The translations under genes and the position numbers were made by a program. Below the pieces are notes generated by a model. The model did not search any database. It worked only from the letters and a program-made list of their open reading frames with translations, and was not told the DNA's origin. DNA of 39,820 nt. It comes from Leptospirales bacterium. Lineage in GTDB: Bacteria > Spirochaetota > Leptospiria > Leptospirales > Leptonemataceae. Below, piece by piece: positions 1-8,304 of this stretch (position 1 is the stretch's first letter; every line of letters starts with the position of its first letter). The stretch lies in the NCBI GenBank assembly GCA_019694685.1, contig JAIBBM010000039.1:1-39820 (forward strand). The letters run 5' to 3'.

Positions 1-1
1 A

Positions 2-350
2 TGGAGACGGCGGGAGTCGAACCCGCGTCCTACGGTGCGAAGCATGTGCTTCTACGTGCGTATCCAGCAATTAATAATCCCGGCCGATGCCTGCTGGAGG
101 GGCCTGTCCGAGATGCTCAATCTGTATTAGTTTGCCGTACCGCAGATTGAACCGGTCCGACTCATCCTCCCAAAGTTTGACACTCTTCTACAATCCGGAA
201 GGAGGGACTGCAGGGAGCGCTGGTCGCTTAAATTAAGCGGCTAGAGCCATTTCGTTGTTGGCAGTTACAAGTTTGAAGTTTTTAAGAGCTCTTCGACTCT
301 GCACGCAACACACACCCCGAAAACACAGCAGTCGAAGCCAATTCGTCCCC
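2..350 (-). ncRNA. ssrA: tmRNA (transfer-messenger RNA), one-piece form
   Basis: The tmRNA rescues stalled ribosomes and tags the unfinished protein for proteolysis. On the minus strand the 5' end GGGGACG (350-344) pairs with CGTCTCC (9-3) to form the tRNA-like acceptor stem, and the 3' part carries a T-arm (GGTTCGACTCC type). The tag frame lies at 262-233 and reads A-N-N-E-M-A-L-A-A followed by TAA. It is preceded by the GTAACT context usual before a resume codon, here GCC. The length of about 349 nt is typical. The discriminator A is not followed by CCA in the DNA (next base T), so CCA must be added after transcription. The exact 5' end comes from stem pairing, not from mapping. Confidence 0.95.
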
Positions 351-366
351 GTGGTGTATCGTATGC

Positions 367-395
367 ATTATAAGGCATTCATGGAAGCAAAGCAA
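367..395 (-). promoter_or_regulatory. Probable sigma-70 promoter of ssrA
   Basis: On the minus strand there is a TTGCTT -35 element (395-390), a 17-base spacer and a perfect TATAAT -10 (372-367). Transcription would start near 360, leaving about 10 nt to be trimmed by RNase P before the mature tmRNA 5' end at 350. Confidence 0.65.
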
Positions 396-416
396 GCGAA
401 ATTTTCGCAGTTTGCT

Positions 417-445
417 TTGACGCGAAACACATAACAGAGTATCCT
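417..445 (+). promoter_or_regulatory. Candidate sigma-70 promoter of the small DoxX-like gene
   Basis: TTGACG (417-422), 17-base spacer, TATCCT (440-445), placed 21 bases before the start codon at 467. The -35 is good and the -10 matches 4 of 6 positions. It is divergent from the ssrA promoter. Confidence 0.45.
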
Positions 446-466
446 TCAACCAAAAGGAGACATTGT

Positions 467-844
467 ATGGAACAGTTGATTTCTCTGGTGTCTGGCAAAG
501 TGGCGCGTACAGTTTTCGGACTGATCATCGCTTTGTTCGGCGTCTTTCACTTGATGTACGCGAACATGATGGCGGGCGCAGTCCCGGTTCCGGGCGGAGT
601 GATCTGGGTGTACTTCACAGGGTTTTGTCTGATTGCTGGCGCGGTGGGTATCATCACGAACTTTAAGGGACAGGGCCGCAATGCAGCGTTCCTGACCGGT
701 GTGCTCGTGCTGGTGTTTGCGTTTGGCGTTCAACTACTCGGTGTTATGCGAGGCGGGGAAAATGCGATGATGTATCAGACCATTTTTCTCAAAGACATCA
801 TGATCGCCATGGGAGCGTGGGTCATCGCGGGAACCTTCCGCTAG
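467..844 (+). CDS. Small four-helix membrane protein, DoxX-like
   Basis: This 125-residue protein has four predicted membrane segments (about residues 12-33, 45-66, 73-93 and 106-123) and almost no soluble part, the architecture of the DoxX/DUF417-like family. Members of that family are inner-membrane proteins of poorly defined redox or quinone-related function. The start is supported by AAGGAG seven bases upstream of ATG. It stands alone between its own promoter and a hairpin at 861-890. No catalytic residues are recognisable, so the family call is moderate and no specific activity is claimed. Confidence 0.7.
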   Translation: MEQLISLVSGKVARTVFGLIIALFGVFHLMYANMMAGAVPVPGGVIWVYFTGFCLIAGAVGIITNFKGQGRNAAFLTGVLVLVFAFGVQLLGVMRGGENAMMYQTIFLKDIMIAMGAWVIAGTFR

Positions 845-860
845 GACGTGCGTGATCTGT

Positions 861-890
861 CGCCCTGATTTTGTCTCTAGAATCAGGGCG
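861..890 (+). terminator. Hairpin after the DoxX-like gene, possible terminator
   Basis: A perfect 10-bp inverted repeat (CGCCCTGATT at 861-870 and AATCAGGGCG at 881-890) with a 10-base loop lies 17 bases after the stop at 844. The following sequence is only moderately T-rich, so an intrinsic terminator is likely but not certain. The rest of the 845-1064 gap shows nothing recognisable. Confidence 0.55.
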
Positions 891-1064
891 ATTCCTATTT
901 CCCGACTGGTACATTGGATATCGTCGCAAGACTCGCAAAGCAAGCATACCGGAGCATCGTATGCAATTGATTTGGATCGTCAAGCGATGCCATAAGGTGG
1001 AGCCAGGAATAGCTTGCGCCGGATTCGTACGGCGCAAAATATCTGTTAGGTGAAGATTATTGTT

Positions 1065-1514
1065 TTAGAAGAGCCTGGCCAGGATCTGATCTACGCTGAA
1101 GGCCCCTCCGCCTCGAAGGATGAGCACGATAGCAAGTCCAATCGCAAGGATATGAAATTCAAATCCTTCTCCTTTTTGTGCTCCCGTCCAGTTCATGAAG
1201 AAACCATTTCCTCTATGCGCGGTCCAGGCAGCTCCAAGCATTACAGCGGCTACACCGAGAGCTGCGACCCTTGTGCCAACACCGAGGAGCACTCCGGCCG
1301 CTCCAAATGATTCGATGAAAATGACGAGAAATGCGATCACAGAGGGCAGTCCAACTGTGCCCGTCAGATAGCCCATGGTTCCTTTGAACCCGTAACCACC
1401 AAAAGCACCTACTAGTTTCTGCAAGCCATGGGGCAAAATCACAACGGCCAGAGTGACGCGCAGGACAGTTAGAGCGATGTCCTCCGGCGTCGAAAAGATT
1501 GAAGCGATTATCAT
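1065..1514 (-). CDS. DoxX family membrane protein
   Basis: This 149-residue inner-membrane protein has four hydrophobic segments. The N-terminal region carries the DoxX signature around residues 25-35 (PHGLQKL, with the first helix before it and a glycine-rich loop after). DoxX proteins are linked to thiosulfate/quinone chemistry and oxidative stress in some bacteria, but most members, including this one, have no proven role. The start ATG has AAGGAAGG about six bases upstream. A promoter (TTGACG-N17-TATTTT) lies just upstream. It is divergent from hemN and convergent with the smaller DoxX-like gene. Confidence 0.88.
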   Translation of the reverse strand: MIIASIFSTPEDIALTVLRVTLAVVILPHGLQKLVGAFGGYGFKGTMGYLTGTVGLPSVIAFLVIFIESFGAAGVLLGVGTRVAALGVAAVMLGAAWTAHRGNGFFMNWTGAQKGEGFEFHILAIGLAIVLILRGGGAFSVDQILARLF

Positions 1515-1541
1515 AATGTAAACCTTCCTTTTATGAAGCTC

Positions 1542-1570
1542 AAAATAATGCTTTAATGTTCAATCGTCAA
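1542..1570 (-). promoter_or_regulatory. Candidate sigma-70 promoter of the DoxX gene
   Basis: On the minus strand TTGACG (1570-1565), 17-base spacer, TATTTT (1547-1542), 28 bases upstream of the ATG at 1514. Confidence 0.5.
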
Positions 1571-1607
1571 GGTTTAATGGGATGAAATATTCCTTTTTTC
1601 TTTGGAT

Positions 1608-1621
1608 TTGATGTCAGTCAA
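1608..1621 (+). promoter_or_regulatory. FNR/DNR-like operator upstream of hemN-nnrS
   Basis: TTGAT-GTCA-GTCAA matches the FNR consensus TTGAT-N4-ATCAA at nine of ten specified positions, and is a hybrid with the DNR/NnrR form TTGAC-N4-GTCAA. It is centred 86 bases before the hemN start. Possible -10 hexamers follow at 1634 (TAGAAT) and 1660 (TATCAT), neither at the canonical -41.5 spacing, so activation geometry is unresolved. The neighbouring genes (oxygen-independent haem synthesis and NO tolerance) are classic targets of this regulator family. Confidence 0.5.
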
Positions 1622-1700
1622 TTGCCGCGCCGCTAGAATCAACTTTCAGGTATGAGAAATATCATAGCAGGAACTGCCGCCGAGGGGGCATACTAGCGAC

Positions 1701-3056
1701 ATGGAAATTGAACTGTTGAAACAATACAGTAAACCGGGACCGCGTTATACAAGCTATCCTGCGGCCACTGCTTTCACGCCCGACGTGGGGGCAGAGGATT
1801 ACTCGATGCTTCTACGTGACATTGACCCGGCCCGCGCGATTTCTCTTTACTATCACATTCCTTTCTGTCGCAATATCTGTTACTTCTGTGCCTGCAACGT
1901 CATCTACACGAAGAACAAGGAAAAGGCAGAGCCATACATCGCGGCTCTCACTCGCGAGATGGACCTTGTTGCGGAGCAAACCCAGGCACGACTGAAGGTA
2001 GAACAACTTCACTGGGGTGGTGGAACTCCGTCGTTTTTGTCGCACGAGCAGATGAACATGCTGATGGCGCAGATCTACAGGCGATACGATTTCGTTCCGG
2101 GCGCGGAGATCAGCATTGAACTGGACCCTCGCGAAACATCACCAGAACAAATCGGCACGCTGGCCGATCTCGGATTCAATCGCGCCTCACTGGGCGTTCA
2201 GGATTTTGATCCTTCCGTACAAACCGCAGTCAATCGAATTCAACCTGAGGATATAACGGAGCAAGCATACAACCATCTGCGCGCACGCGGATTTAGATCC
2301 ATCAACTTCGATCTCATCTATGGGCTTCCCCTTCAAACCGTCGACACGTTTGCAAAGACGATGGAGAAGGTAGTTGGATTTCGGCCGGATCGAATTTCAA
2401 TTTTTAACTTCGCATATGTTCCGTGGCTGAAGAAGCATCAGCTCCGCATGAACAAAGAAGACCTCCCATCTACAGAGACTCGCCTGCAGATTCTTTCGTA
2501 TGCTGTAGATCGTCTTCAAAAAGCAGGATACGTTCACATTGGCATGGACCATTTCGCACTGCCGGATGATGAATTGACCGTGTCCCTCAGGGATGGCAGC
2601 CTGCGAAGAAACTTTCAGGGCTATTCTACTCGAGGCGGCACAGAGCTCATTGGGTTTGGGGTCACCTCCATCGGAGAGTTTAACAGTGGTTATGCGCAGA
2701 ACACGAAAAGTCTTGTGGACTACTATCGTGCCATTGAGGCTGGCCGACTACCAACGGAGAGAGGTTTGATTCTAACTCAGGATGATCGCCTGCGCAAAGC
2801 CGTGATTCGCCAGTTGATTACGGGCCTTGAGCTGAAGTTCGAGACGATAGAACAGGCTTTTGACGTTCGTTTTGAAGAATATTTTGCCAGAGAACTGGAA
2901 GCGGTTGGCGAATTTGTAGATCAGGGAATGCTCAGGTTCGCGAATCGATCTTTGTGTGTGACCGAACAGGGTCGATTTGTGATTCGCAATATTTGCATGG
3001 TGTTCGACGCCTACTTGTTGGGCCAAAACCAGGGTCGATATAGCAACACGGTTTAG
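1701..3056 (+). CDS. hemN: Oxygen-independent coproporphyrinogen III oxidase
   Basis: This radical-SAM enzyme converts coproporphyrinogen III to protoporphyrinogen IX without oxygen, in cytoplasmic haem synthesis. The CxxxCxxC cluster motif is at Cys56, Cys60 and Cys63 with the HemN-typical extra Cys65, in the context YHIPFC. The substrate-pocket N-terminus (KPGPRYTSYP) is present, as is a GGGTP SAM motif near residue 107. These features and the 451-residue length (E. coli HemN is similar) separate it from HemW-type proteins. A GAGGGGG ribosome site precedes ATG. The nnrS start follows the hemN stop by one base, so the two are surely cotranscribed. An FNR-like box lies upstream. Confidence 0.95.
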   Translation: MEIELLKQYSKPGPRYTSYPAATAFTPDVGAEDYSMLLRDIDPARAISLYYHIPFCRNICYFCACNVIYTKNKEKAEPYIAALTREMDLVAEQTQARLKVEQLHWGGGTPSFLSHEQMNMLMAQIYRRYDFVPGAEISIELDPRETSPEQIGTLADLGFNRASLGVQDFDPSVQTAVNRIQPEDITEQAYNHLRARGFRSINFDLIYGLPLQTVDTFAKTMEKVVGFRPDRISIFNFAYVPWLKKHQLRMNKEDLPSTETRLQILSYAVDRLQKAGYVHIGMDHFALPDDELTVSLRDGSLRRNFQGYSTRGGTELIGFGVTSIGEFNSGYAQNTKSLVDYYRAIEAGRLPTERGLILTQDDRLRKAVIRQLITGLELKFETIEQAFDVRFEEYFARELEAVGEFVDQGMLRFANRSLCVTEQGRFVIRNICMVFDAYLLGQNQGRYSNTV

Positions 3057-3057
3057 A

Positions 3058-4176
3058 ATGCGAGAAAATCCATACCGTCTGTTCTTTCCATTGTCCTGGC
3101 TGGGAGCATTTGCCCTGGCTTTTGTATGGATTCCGGCAGTTTTGATTGAGCGGCACTTCCTGACGATTCCAGGGTGGAATGCATATCCCCGGGATTTGCA
3201 CAGTACTCTTGCCGCTGGTGTGTTCGTATTGCCCGCGATGACAGGGTTCCTGCTTACAGCGGCCCCGAGGATGACAGGCTCTTCGCCCGCATCCATGATC
3301 TGGGTCGTTGCCCTGTTCTTTTGTGAAATATTGATTCCACCTTCGGTCCTGTTAGGTGGAACTGCGATCGCGCTTCTGGGAGCTTGCGCGATATTGTCTG
3401 CGTTTTTGATTGCGACAGCCAGGAACGCGGAAAATGTCCCTTCTTATTTCTGGATCATTGTATCGGGGACCCTATCCGGAGTTCTGGGAGCGATCCTCTG
3501 GGTTTTGCTTCCGGCAGAGCGGATTGGCTCGAACATCATCTTTTACGGTATGTTCCCTCAGATTCTACTCGGGGCTTCCACAATGCTCGTCGTTCCCATC
3601 AGTGGCTCTGCGAAGAGAATGGAATGGCGCACAAAGATGTTGAGCATTCGATTGTTTGAGGCAGCTGGGCTGGCTGGCCTTTTTTGGGTTTCAAACGCGT
3701 TGTACTTTTTTTCGGTAAAAGCCGCAGGAATGCCGGCAGCGATTGCAGCCACGGTGTGGATCCTGACTCGGGTGCATGCCGCCACTCCGGGTGAGTTTCA
3801 TGGAATCCTCGCAAAGATGTTTTGGACGGCGTGTATTCTGTTATGCATTGGCTTGATTGGCAGAGCCTTTCCGTGGGAATTTTCGGTGCATGCGGCTCAT
3901 GTTTACTGGATTGGGGGCCTGGTCATGTTTCTCCTTTCCGTATCTGTTCAAGTCTTGCTTTCGCACGGCGGTCACGCCATGATTCCTCTTCCCTCGCGCA
4001 GAACGTTAGTCGCTCTTCTGATTCTGGTATTGTTGACCGTTGTTACCCGCGTGTCGGCGCCAGTCGTTCCCGCAATGTACATCTCTCACTTGAGTTATGC
4101 CGCTTTTGTTTTCTTGATTGTATGGATTCTCTGGTTGCTGCGATTCGCGCGATTTCTGGGCAGTGCCAAAAGCTGA
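3058..4176 (+). CDS. nnrS: NnrS family membrane protein (nitrosative stress tolerance)
   Basis: This 372-residue polytopic protein has about twelve hydrophobic segments. The segment at roughly residues 46-73 (a histidine followed by GVFVLPAMTGFLLTAAPRMTG) matches the NnrS hallmark in helices 2-3, where one of the histidines thought to bind haem/copper sits. Characterised NnrS proteins relieve damage from nitric oxide to the cellular iron pool and belong to NnrR/DNR/FNR regulons. ATG follows the hemN TAG after a single base, implying translational coupling. The pairing with hemN and the upstream FNR-like box fits an anaerobic or NO response. Divergence from well-studied NnrS is considerable, so the family call is firm but the function is inferred. 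Confidence 0.85.
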   Translation: MRENPYRLFFPLSWLGAFALAFVWIPAVLIERHFLTIPGWNAYPRDLHSTLAAGVFVLPAMTGFLLTAAPRMTGSSPASMIWVVALFFCEILIPPSVLLGGTAIALLGACAILSAFLIATARNAENVPSYFWIIVSGTLSGVLGAILWVLLPAERIGSNIIFYGMFPQILLGASTMLVVPISGSAKRMEWRTKMLSIRLFEAAGLAGLFWVSNALYFFSVKAAGMPAAIAATVWILTRVHAATPGEFHGILAKMFWTACILLCIGLIGRAFPWEFSVHAAHVYWIGGLVMFLLSVSVQVLLSHGGHAMIPLPSRRTLVALLILVLLTVVTRVSAPVVPAMYISHLSYAAFVFLIVWILWLLRFARFLGSAKS

Positions 4177-4228
4177 CCCGGAGTTTATTTTTTACTTTGC
4201 ACGATCCTGTCCCCTCTTAAGTCAAGCT

Positions 4229-5947
4229 GTGCGTCGTAACCTCTTCTATGCATTCAGCTTTCTGTTCTGCGCGGGAATGATTTTAAGCAGAATCTGGGTA
4301 ACAGAGGATGCATACATCTCCTTCCGGGCCATCGAGAATCTTTATCAGGGCTACGGATTTGTATATAATCCGGGAGAGAGAGTAGAAGTAACCAGTCATC
4401 CTCTGTGGGCTGCGATTCTCATTGTCTTGCGCAGCATGGGACTCTCGCTGCCTATGACTTCTGCAGTCCTCGGACTCTTTTTTACGGGTCTGGCCATCTA
4501 TCAATTGATCAAAAGATCAATGCATGCGGACGCGTTTCCATTTGCTGCGATTGCACTTTGTTCCATCTCCGGATTCAGAGATTTCTCTACGTCGGGCCTG
4601 GAGTTTTCGCTCGCGTTTTTTCTCATGACCATGTTCTATATCGAGGTTCAGGAGCATGGACTGCTCGAAAGACCCATGTATCTGGCCGCACTGCTGAATC
4701 TGCTTTATCTGGATAGACCAGAGACTGCGCTTCTATATGCGTACTATTCTGTATTCTTTGTTCTCGATCTGTGGAGATCCACGCCTCGCCTGGCCTCTAA
4801 AATCATTCCGGCAATTCAGTGGGGACTCCCTGCGATTCTGATCACAGGATCTTATCATGCGTTCCGCTATTTGTATTTCGGAGCGCTTTTTGCCAATCCA
4901 TACTATGCCAAAGCCGGCCTGGATACGTACTATTCCCACGGTCTAAAGTATCTGGCACATTCGCTAATATTTGCTCCGGCCATCACCTTCGCGTTATTAC
5001 TGGCTGCTTCATTTCTTGTGCGGCACAGGCTGCGATCGAAACAAAAGCCATTGGTGGTTGGGCGTGCGGTCAGAGACCTGGGGGCTTTTGCGCTCTTGAC
5101 TTTCTATATGATTCGCGTAGGCGGAGATTTTATGGCGTTCCGGTTCTGGTTGCCTGCCCTTGCGATTTTATTTATCACTGTGGATCGTATGTTCATTTCT
5201 GTTCCGCGATTTCCACTGCCTCTACTGTCGTCGCGTCCTGTCTGGACTGACTGGGGAGCCCTGCTGTTTTTCGCAGCGTTGAGTTTTTGGCCGGTGCCAA
5301 TGACCAGAGGTTTTATCGCAGATGAAAGGCCGGCCTTCTTTAGCATTGGAGCAGGCAGCGTGTTTGGCTCAAAAGACAACGCATGGGCCGCAAGAGGTCG
5401 CGCCTTTCGCAAACTGCAGGATTGTCTTTCTTACGAAGATTTCTGGATCGCAAACAGTCAGGCTCACGCGCATTGCTTGAGGGGCGTAGGTCTGGGTTAT
5501 GTGGGAGTAGAGGCGGGACCTCTTGTACGTATCTTTGATGAACAGGGATTGAGCGATGGTTCTGTTGCACGAGCGCGAGTGCTCATGCGTTTTCGTCCGG
5601 GCCACGAACATTACACAACCCTGGCACAGGTTGTGGAAAGAGGAGTATTGTTTTGCAGTTCAGGAGAACCTGGATATGATCGCGTGATGGCCACGCAGGC
5701 TGGGATTGTCATTCGCCTGGATCCTGATCTGCTCGCAACCTTGCCGGATGCCAGAGCGAGAATGCAGGAGCTGGTTCGCCTCAAAGCGGAAGGAAGCGAA
5801 TTCATTCCCAGGCTTGAGAAGAGATACGGCGTGCGAGTAGAAGATTTGCTGGCTCAGTCTTCTCAGTGGGAAGCAGACAGACTTATGCAGAGCAAGCAGG
5901 CATGCTGGAAATCTTTTGAAGGCGGTCCGGACACTTACTTCTACTAG
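4229..5947 (+). CDS. Large polytopic membrane protein, GT-C glycosyltransferase-like
   Basis: About 572 residues with ten or more hydrophobic segments in the first two thirds and a soluble C-terminal third. Near the N-terminus the acidic motif TEDAYISFR is followed by a GYGFVYNPGERVE-type loop. This arrangement is seen in lipid-linked sugar transferases of the GT-C fold related to AftB-like arabinofuranosyltransferases, where the acidic residues sit in the first periplasmic loop. That suggests transfer of a sugar from a polyprenyl-phosphate donor at the outer face of the inner membrane. The frame is open from an ATG at 4118 inside nnrS, but the first 37 codons read unlike a protein, so GTG at 4229 is preferred. 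No good ribosome site supports either start. Confidence 0.7.
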   Translation: MRRNLFYAFSFLFCAGMILSRIWVTEDAYISFRAIENLYQGYGFVYNPGERVEVTSHPLWAAILIVLRSMGLSLPMTSAVLGLFFTGLAIYQLIKRSMHADAFPFAAIALCSISGFRDFSTSGLEFSLAFFLMTMFYIEVQEHGLLERPMYLAALLNLLYLDRPETALLYAYYSVFFVLDLWRSTPRLASKIIPAIQWGLPAILITGSYHAFRYLYFGALFANPYYAKAGLDTYYSHGLKYLAHSLIFAPAITFALLLAASFLVRHRLRSKQKPLVVGRAVRDLGAFALLTFYMIRVGGDFMAFRFWLPALAILFITVDRMFISVPRFPLPLLSSRPVWTDWGALLFFAALSFWPVPMTRGFIADERPAFFSIGAGSVFGSKDNAWAARGRAFRKLQDCLSYEDFWIANSQAHAHCLRGVGLGYVGVEAGPLVRIFDEQGLSDGSVARARVLMRFRPGHEHYTTLAQVVERGVLFCSSGEPGYDRVMATQAGIVIRLDPDLLATLPDARARMQELVRLKAEGSEFIPRLEKRYGVRVEDLLAQSSQWEADRLMQSKQACWKSFEGGPDTYFY

Positions 5948-6005
5948 GCGCTCACAGTCGAAAACCGTTCGACACTAAAACGCAGGTCCGAAAAATGGCC
6001 CTCAC

Positions 6006-6079
6006 GCGCCCATAGCTCAGCTGGATAGAGTGCCTGGCTACGAACCAGTAGGTCGGAGGTTCGAATCCTTCTGGGCGCA
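6006..6079 (+). tRNA. tRNA-Arg (anticodon ACG)
   Basis: A complete cloverleaf can be folded: acceptor GCGCCCA/TGGGCGC, D-arm with AGCTGGATA, anticodon loop CTACGAA, T-arm GGAGG-TTCGAAT-CCTTC, discriminator A. The anticodon ACG (A34 read as inosine) decodes CGN arginine codons. CCA is not encoded. The first anticodon-stem pair (27-43) is C-U, a mismatch where most relatives pair. A run of seven T starts three bases after the gene and probably ends transcription. Confidence 0.95.
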
Positions 6080-6091
6080 AATTTTTTTCTC

Positions 6092-7663
6092 TTAATGATC
6101 TCCGTACTCCGTAGCCATGTTATCGTCTGTGACGATGCGTGCACCAGAACAATCCTCTAGCATTCGTTTTTGACTTCTGAATCCTTCTCTCTCATAGAGC
6201 GCATCTTTCTGATCAATTTCAGTCGTCAGAGTCTCAAGCCATGCGCGTGTCTTTCTTCCTTCTTCACCCGAAAGAATCTGTTCCCCGTTGATCCTGTAAC
6301 TGTCCAGAACAGACAACCATCGCTTAGCGTTGAATTCAAGTGGCTCTTTGCTGCAAATGGTCGCGTTTAGAATCATCATGCAATGAGGAAATACTTCAAG
6401 CGCTGTGCGCATTGCTTCTTTTGAGTCCGTAGTATTGAAAAGGAAAACCCCGCCTGGAGATAGATGCGAACTCACAAGAGTCATGTATTCTCTGGAGAGT
6501 AAGTTACTCACGTACGTGCGAAAGTGATACGTTGTGTTCATAACCACTGCGTCGAAGTGTTCTTCCGGATTTCGATTGAGCCATCGACGACCATCGTCGA
6601 AGACCAGATTGAGTTTGGGGCTGGTGAGAAGATGCCGCATCTTAGGTTCGTCTTCCATCACCTGGCGATAGTGCTTGTTGATTTCTACTGCAGTGATGGA
6701 TTCTACCTGCGGATGTCCATTGACAACAGCAGTCCACGCGCCTCCTGACACTCCAACGATCAAAACGCGACGGGGATGAGGATGAAACAAAGAAAGAGAA
6801 TAAGGTCTCAGTAACCAGCCTCCCAGCTTCAAGCGGTAGTCCAGAAAACCGTCATACATTCCGCCGCCATGAACAGAACCATCGGGGCCAATTGCGATTA
6901 CGCCGCTCTTGCTTTCGTAGAGTCGCGCGAAGCGATAGTCCAGACCTTTCGCGAACATGTCCTTCTTCCACTGGAGGCGTTCGTACATTCCATCAAAGAG
7001 TTTCCCTTTTGACAAAAGGATCACAAGTAGTACAGCAAGCAAGACTCCGTAGCGTCTGAAGTCGGATCCGCGCGCAGGGACCGTTGCTTTCGTGTTGTCC
7101 GGATCTCTGTATTCTGAAATCAGCGTGGCAAGCAAGATACCCGCAATCACGAGGATGACTGAAATAGTTGAGAAACTAAAGTAATCGAGCAGCACAAATC
7201 CCGTCAGCAAGCTTCCAATGGAGGATCCCGCGATGTTTGCGAGATAGACAAAGCTCAGGCGAAGCCCGGCTCTCGCGTCTGCCGGAATCGTAATGTGACT
7301 GATCAGCGGAAATGCAGCACCCAGCAACCCTGCGCTGAGTACGATGAGAGGCAGAGTCCACAGGTACGGAATGAATAAAACGATCCAGCTTGCCGCCGGG
7401 GCGATGATATATCCAAACAGATTTGCAAACAGAACAAACGATCCTAGCTTTCTGTTTAGCTCGGGCGAATGTCCTTCCACATTTCTGCAAATGATTCCCG
7501 CAACCAGTGCGCCCAGTCCCAGACCAAAAAGATAGCTGGCCAGAAGAATTCCAAAACTGTTGGATGCAGCACCGGAAACAAAAGAGTAGAATCTGGCCCA
7601 GAGAATTTCATAGGAAAGTGCAATGGAACCTGTGAGAGCGGATAGAATCAATCCTCTGCCCAT
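6092..7663 (-). CDS. Membrane protein with C-terminal spermidine-synthase-like domain
   Basis: 523 residues. About residues 1-215 form seven or so membrane helices of the kind fused to spermidine synthase-like domains in many bacteria. The C-terminal half is a Rossmann SAM-binding fold: a glycine loop (VGVSGGAW) near residue 300, then AVEIN and DDGRRWL. In true spermidine synthases the strand after this carries a catalytic Asp. Here that place reads VVMNTTYH, with Asn, so aminopropyl transfer is doubtful and the domain may methylate or merely bind a ligand. ATG lies two bases after the stop of the upstream gene, behind AAGGAAAG. It is the last gene of a three-gene minus-strand operon with a DUF971 protein and a helix-only paralogue. 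Confidence 0.82.
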   Translation of the reverse strand: MGRGLILSALTGSIALSYEILWARFYSFVSGAASNSFGILLASYLFGLGLGALVAGIICRNVEGHSPELNRKLGSFVLFANLFGYIIAPAASWIVLFIPYLWTLPLIVLSAGLLGAAFPLISHITIPADARAGLRLSFVYLANIAGSSIGSLLTGFVLLDYFSFSTISVILVIAGILLATLISEYRDPDNTKATVPARGSDFRRYGVLLAVLLVILLSKGKLFDGMYERLQWKKDMFAKGLDYRFARLYESKSGVIAIGPDGSVHGGGMYDGFLDYRLKLGGWLLRPYSLSLFHPHPRRVLIVGVSGGAWTAVVNGHPQVESITAVEINKHYRQVMEDEPKMRHLLTSPKLNLVFDDGRRWLNRNPEEHFDAVVMNTTYHFRTYVSNLLSREYMTLVSSHLSPGGVFLFNTTDSKEAMRTALEVFPHCMMILNATICSKEPLEFNAKRWLSVLDSYRINGEQILSGEEGRKTRAWLETLTTEIDQKDALYEREGFRSQKRMLEDCSGARIVTDDNMATEYGDH

Positions 7664-7664
7664 A

Positions 7665-8288
7665 TTACTTTCCTTCCGCTTCCAGTTTTCCGGAGATTGA
7701 CTTTTCCGTTATGGCCAATAATCCCACGACTATGGCAGACGCGAAATTCAAGATCACTGCTATGTGCACAGATCCACTCAGACCATAAAAGCGAAACCAG
7801 ATGGTGGCACCAATGAGAGCTCCAAATGCAGCCCCGATTGTATTTGCGAAGTAAAGTAACCCTACGGACTGACCTACATTTTGATTTCCTCGAACTAGAT
7901 GAGTCACGAGAAGTGGAAGTGTGGCGCCCATCAAGAGTGTGGGAACCAGCACCAGTGCAAATGATACGATGCCCGTCATCGCGACGCTCATGCTAGAGGC
8001 ATTGCTGATTGATTCCATCAGTCGCATAGAGAGGAGCCCGTATACTCCGATGCCAAGCTCAACGATTGCAAATGCAGGCAGTACGCGAAAATTCTTTCTC
8101 TGCGAAAGAATCCCGCCGGCCAGACTCCCCAGCCCCAATCCCATCATGAATGCAGTCACTACAACGGTAATGGATTCGATATTCGTACCAAAGATGGAAA
8201 ATAGTTTTCGCTGCCATGCAAGCTGGTAGGTGAGCGCGGATATCCCGGAGACAAAAAAGACCACAAAAATCAACAACGATCTGATCAT
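7665..8288 (-). CDS. Membrane protein resembling the helical half of fused spermidine-synthase-like proteins
   Basis: About 207 residues and six or seven hydrophobic helices, with the N-terminal pattern SGISALTYQLAWQR and a following GLGLGSLAGG segment. This pattern marks the membrane half of MFS-like/spermidine synthase fusion proteins. The same features recur at the start of the downstream gene, so the two are diverged tandem paralogues. This one ends at a stop without any SAM-binding domain and is probably a partner or half-transporter. Start chosen at the ATG at 8288 (GAGAAG just upstream). The frame is open further, to 8381, but that stretch is the antisense-like tail of the DUF971 gene. 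Confidence 0.72.
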   Translation of the reverse strand: MIRSLLIFVVFFVSGISALTYQLAWQRKLFSIFGTNIESITVVVTAFMMGLGLGSLAGGILSQRKNFRVLPAFAIVELGIGVYGLLSMRLMESISNASSMSVAMTGIVSFALVLVPTLLMGATLPLLVTHLVRGNQNVGQSVGLLYFANTIGAAFGALIGATIWFRFYGLSGSVHIAVILNFASAIVVGLLAITEKSISGKLEAEGK

Positions 8289-8304
8289 GTTTCTTCTCTT
8301 CACA

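Noticed and set aside
6092..7663. Functional spermidine synthase (speE)
   Set aside because: The catalytic Asp position is Asn and a membrane half is fused on. A neighbouring speD or speA/B gene is also absent.
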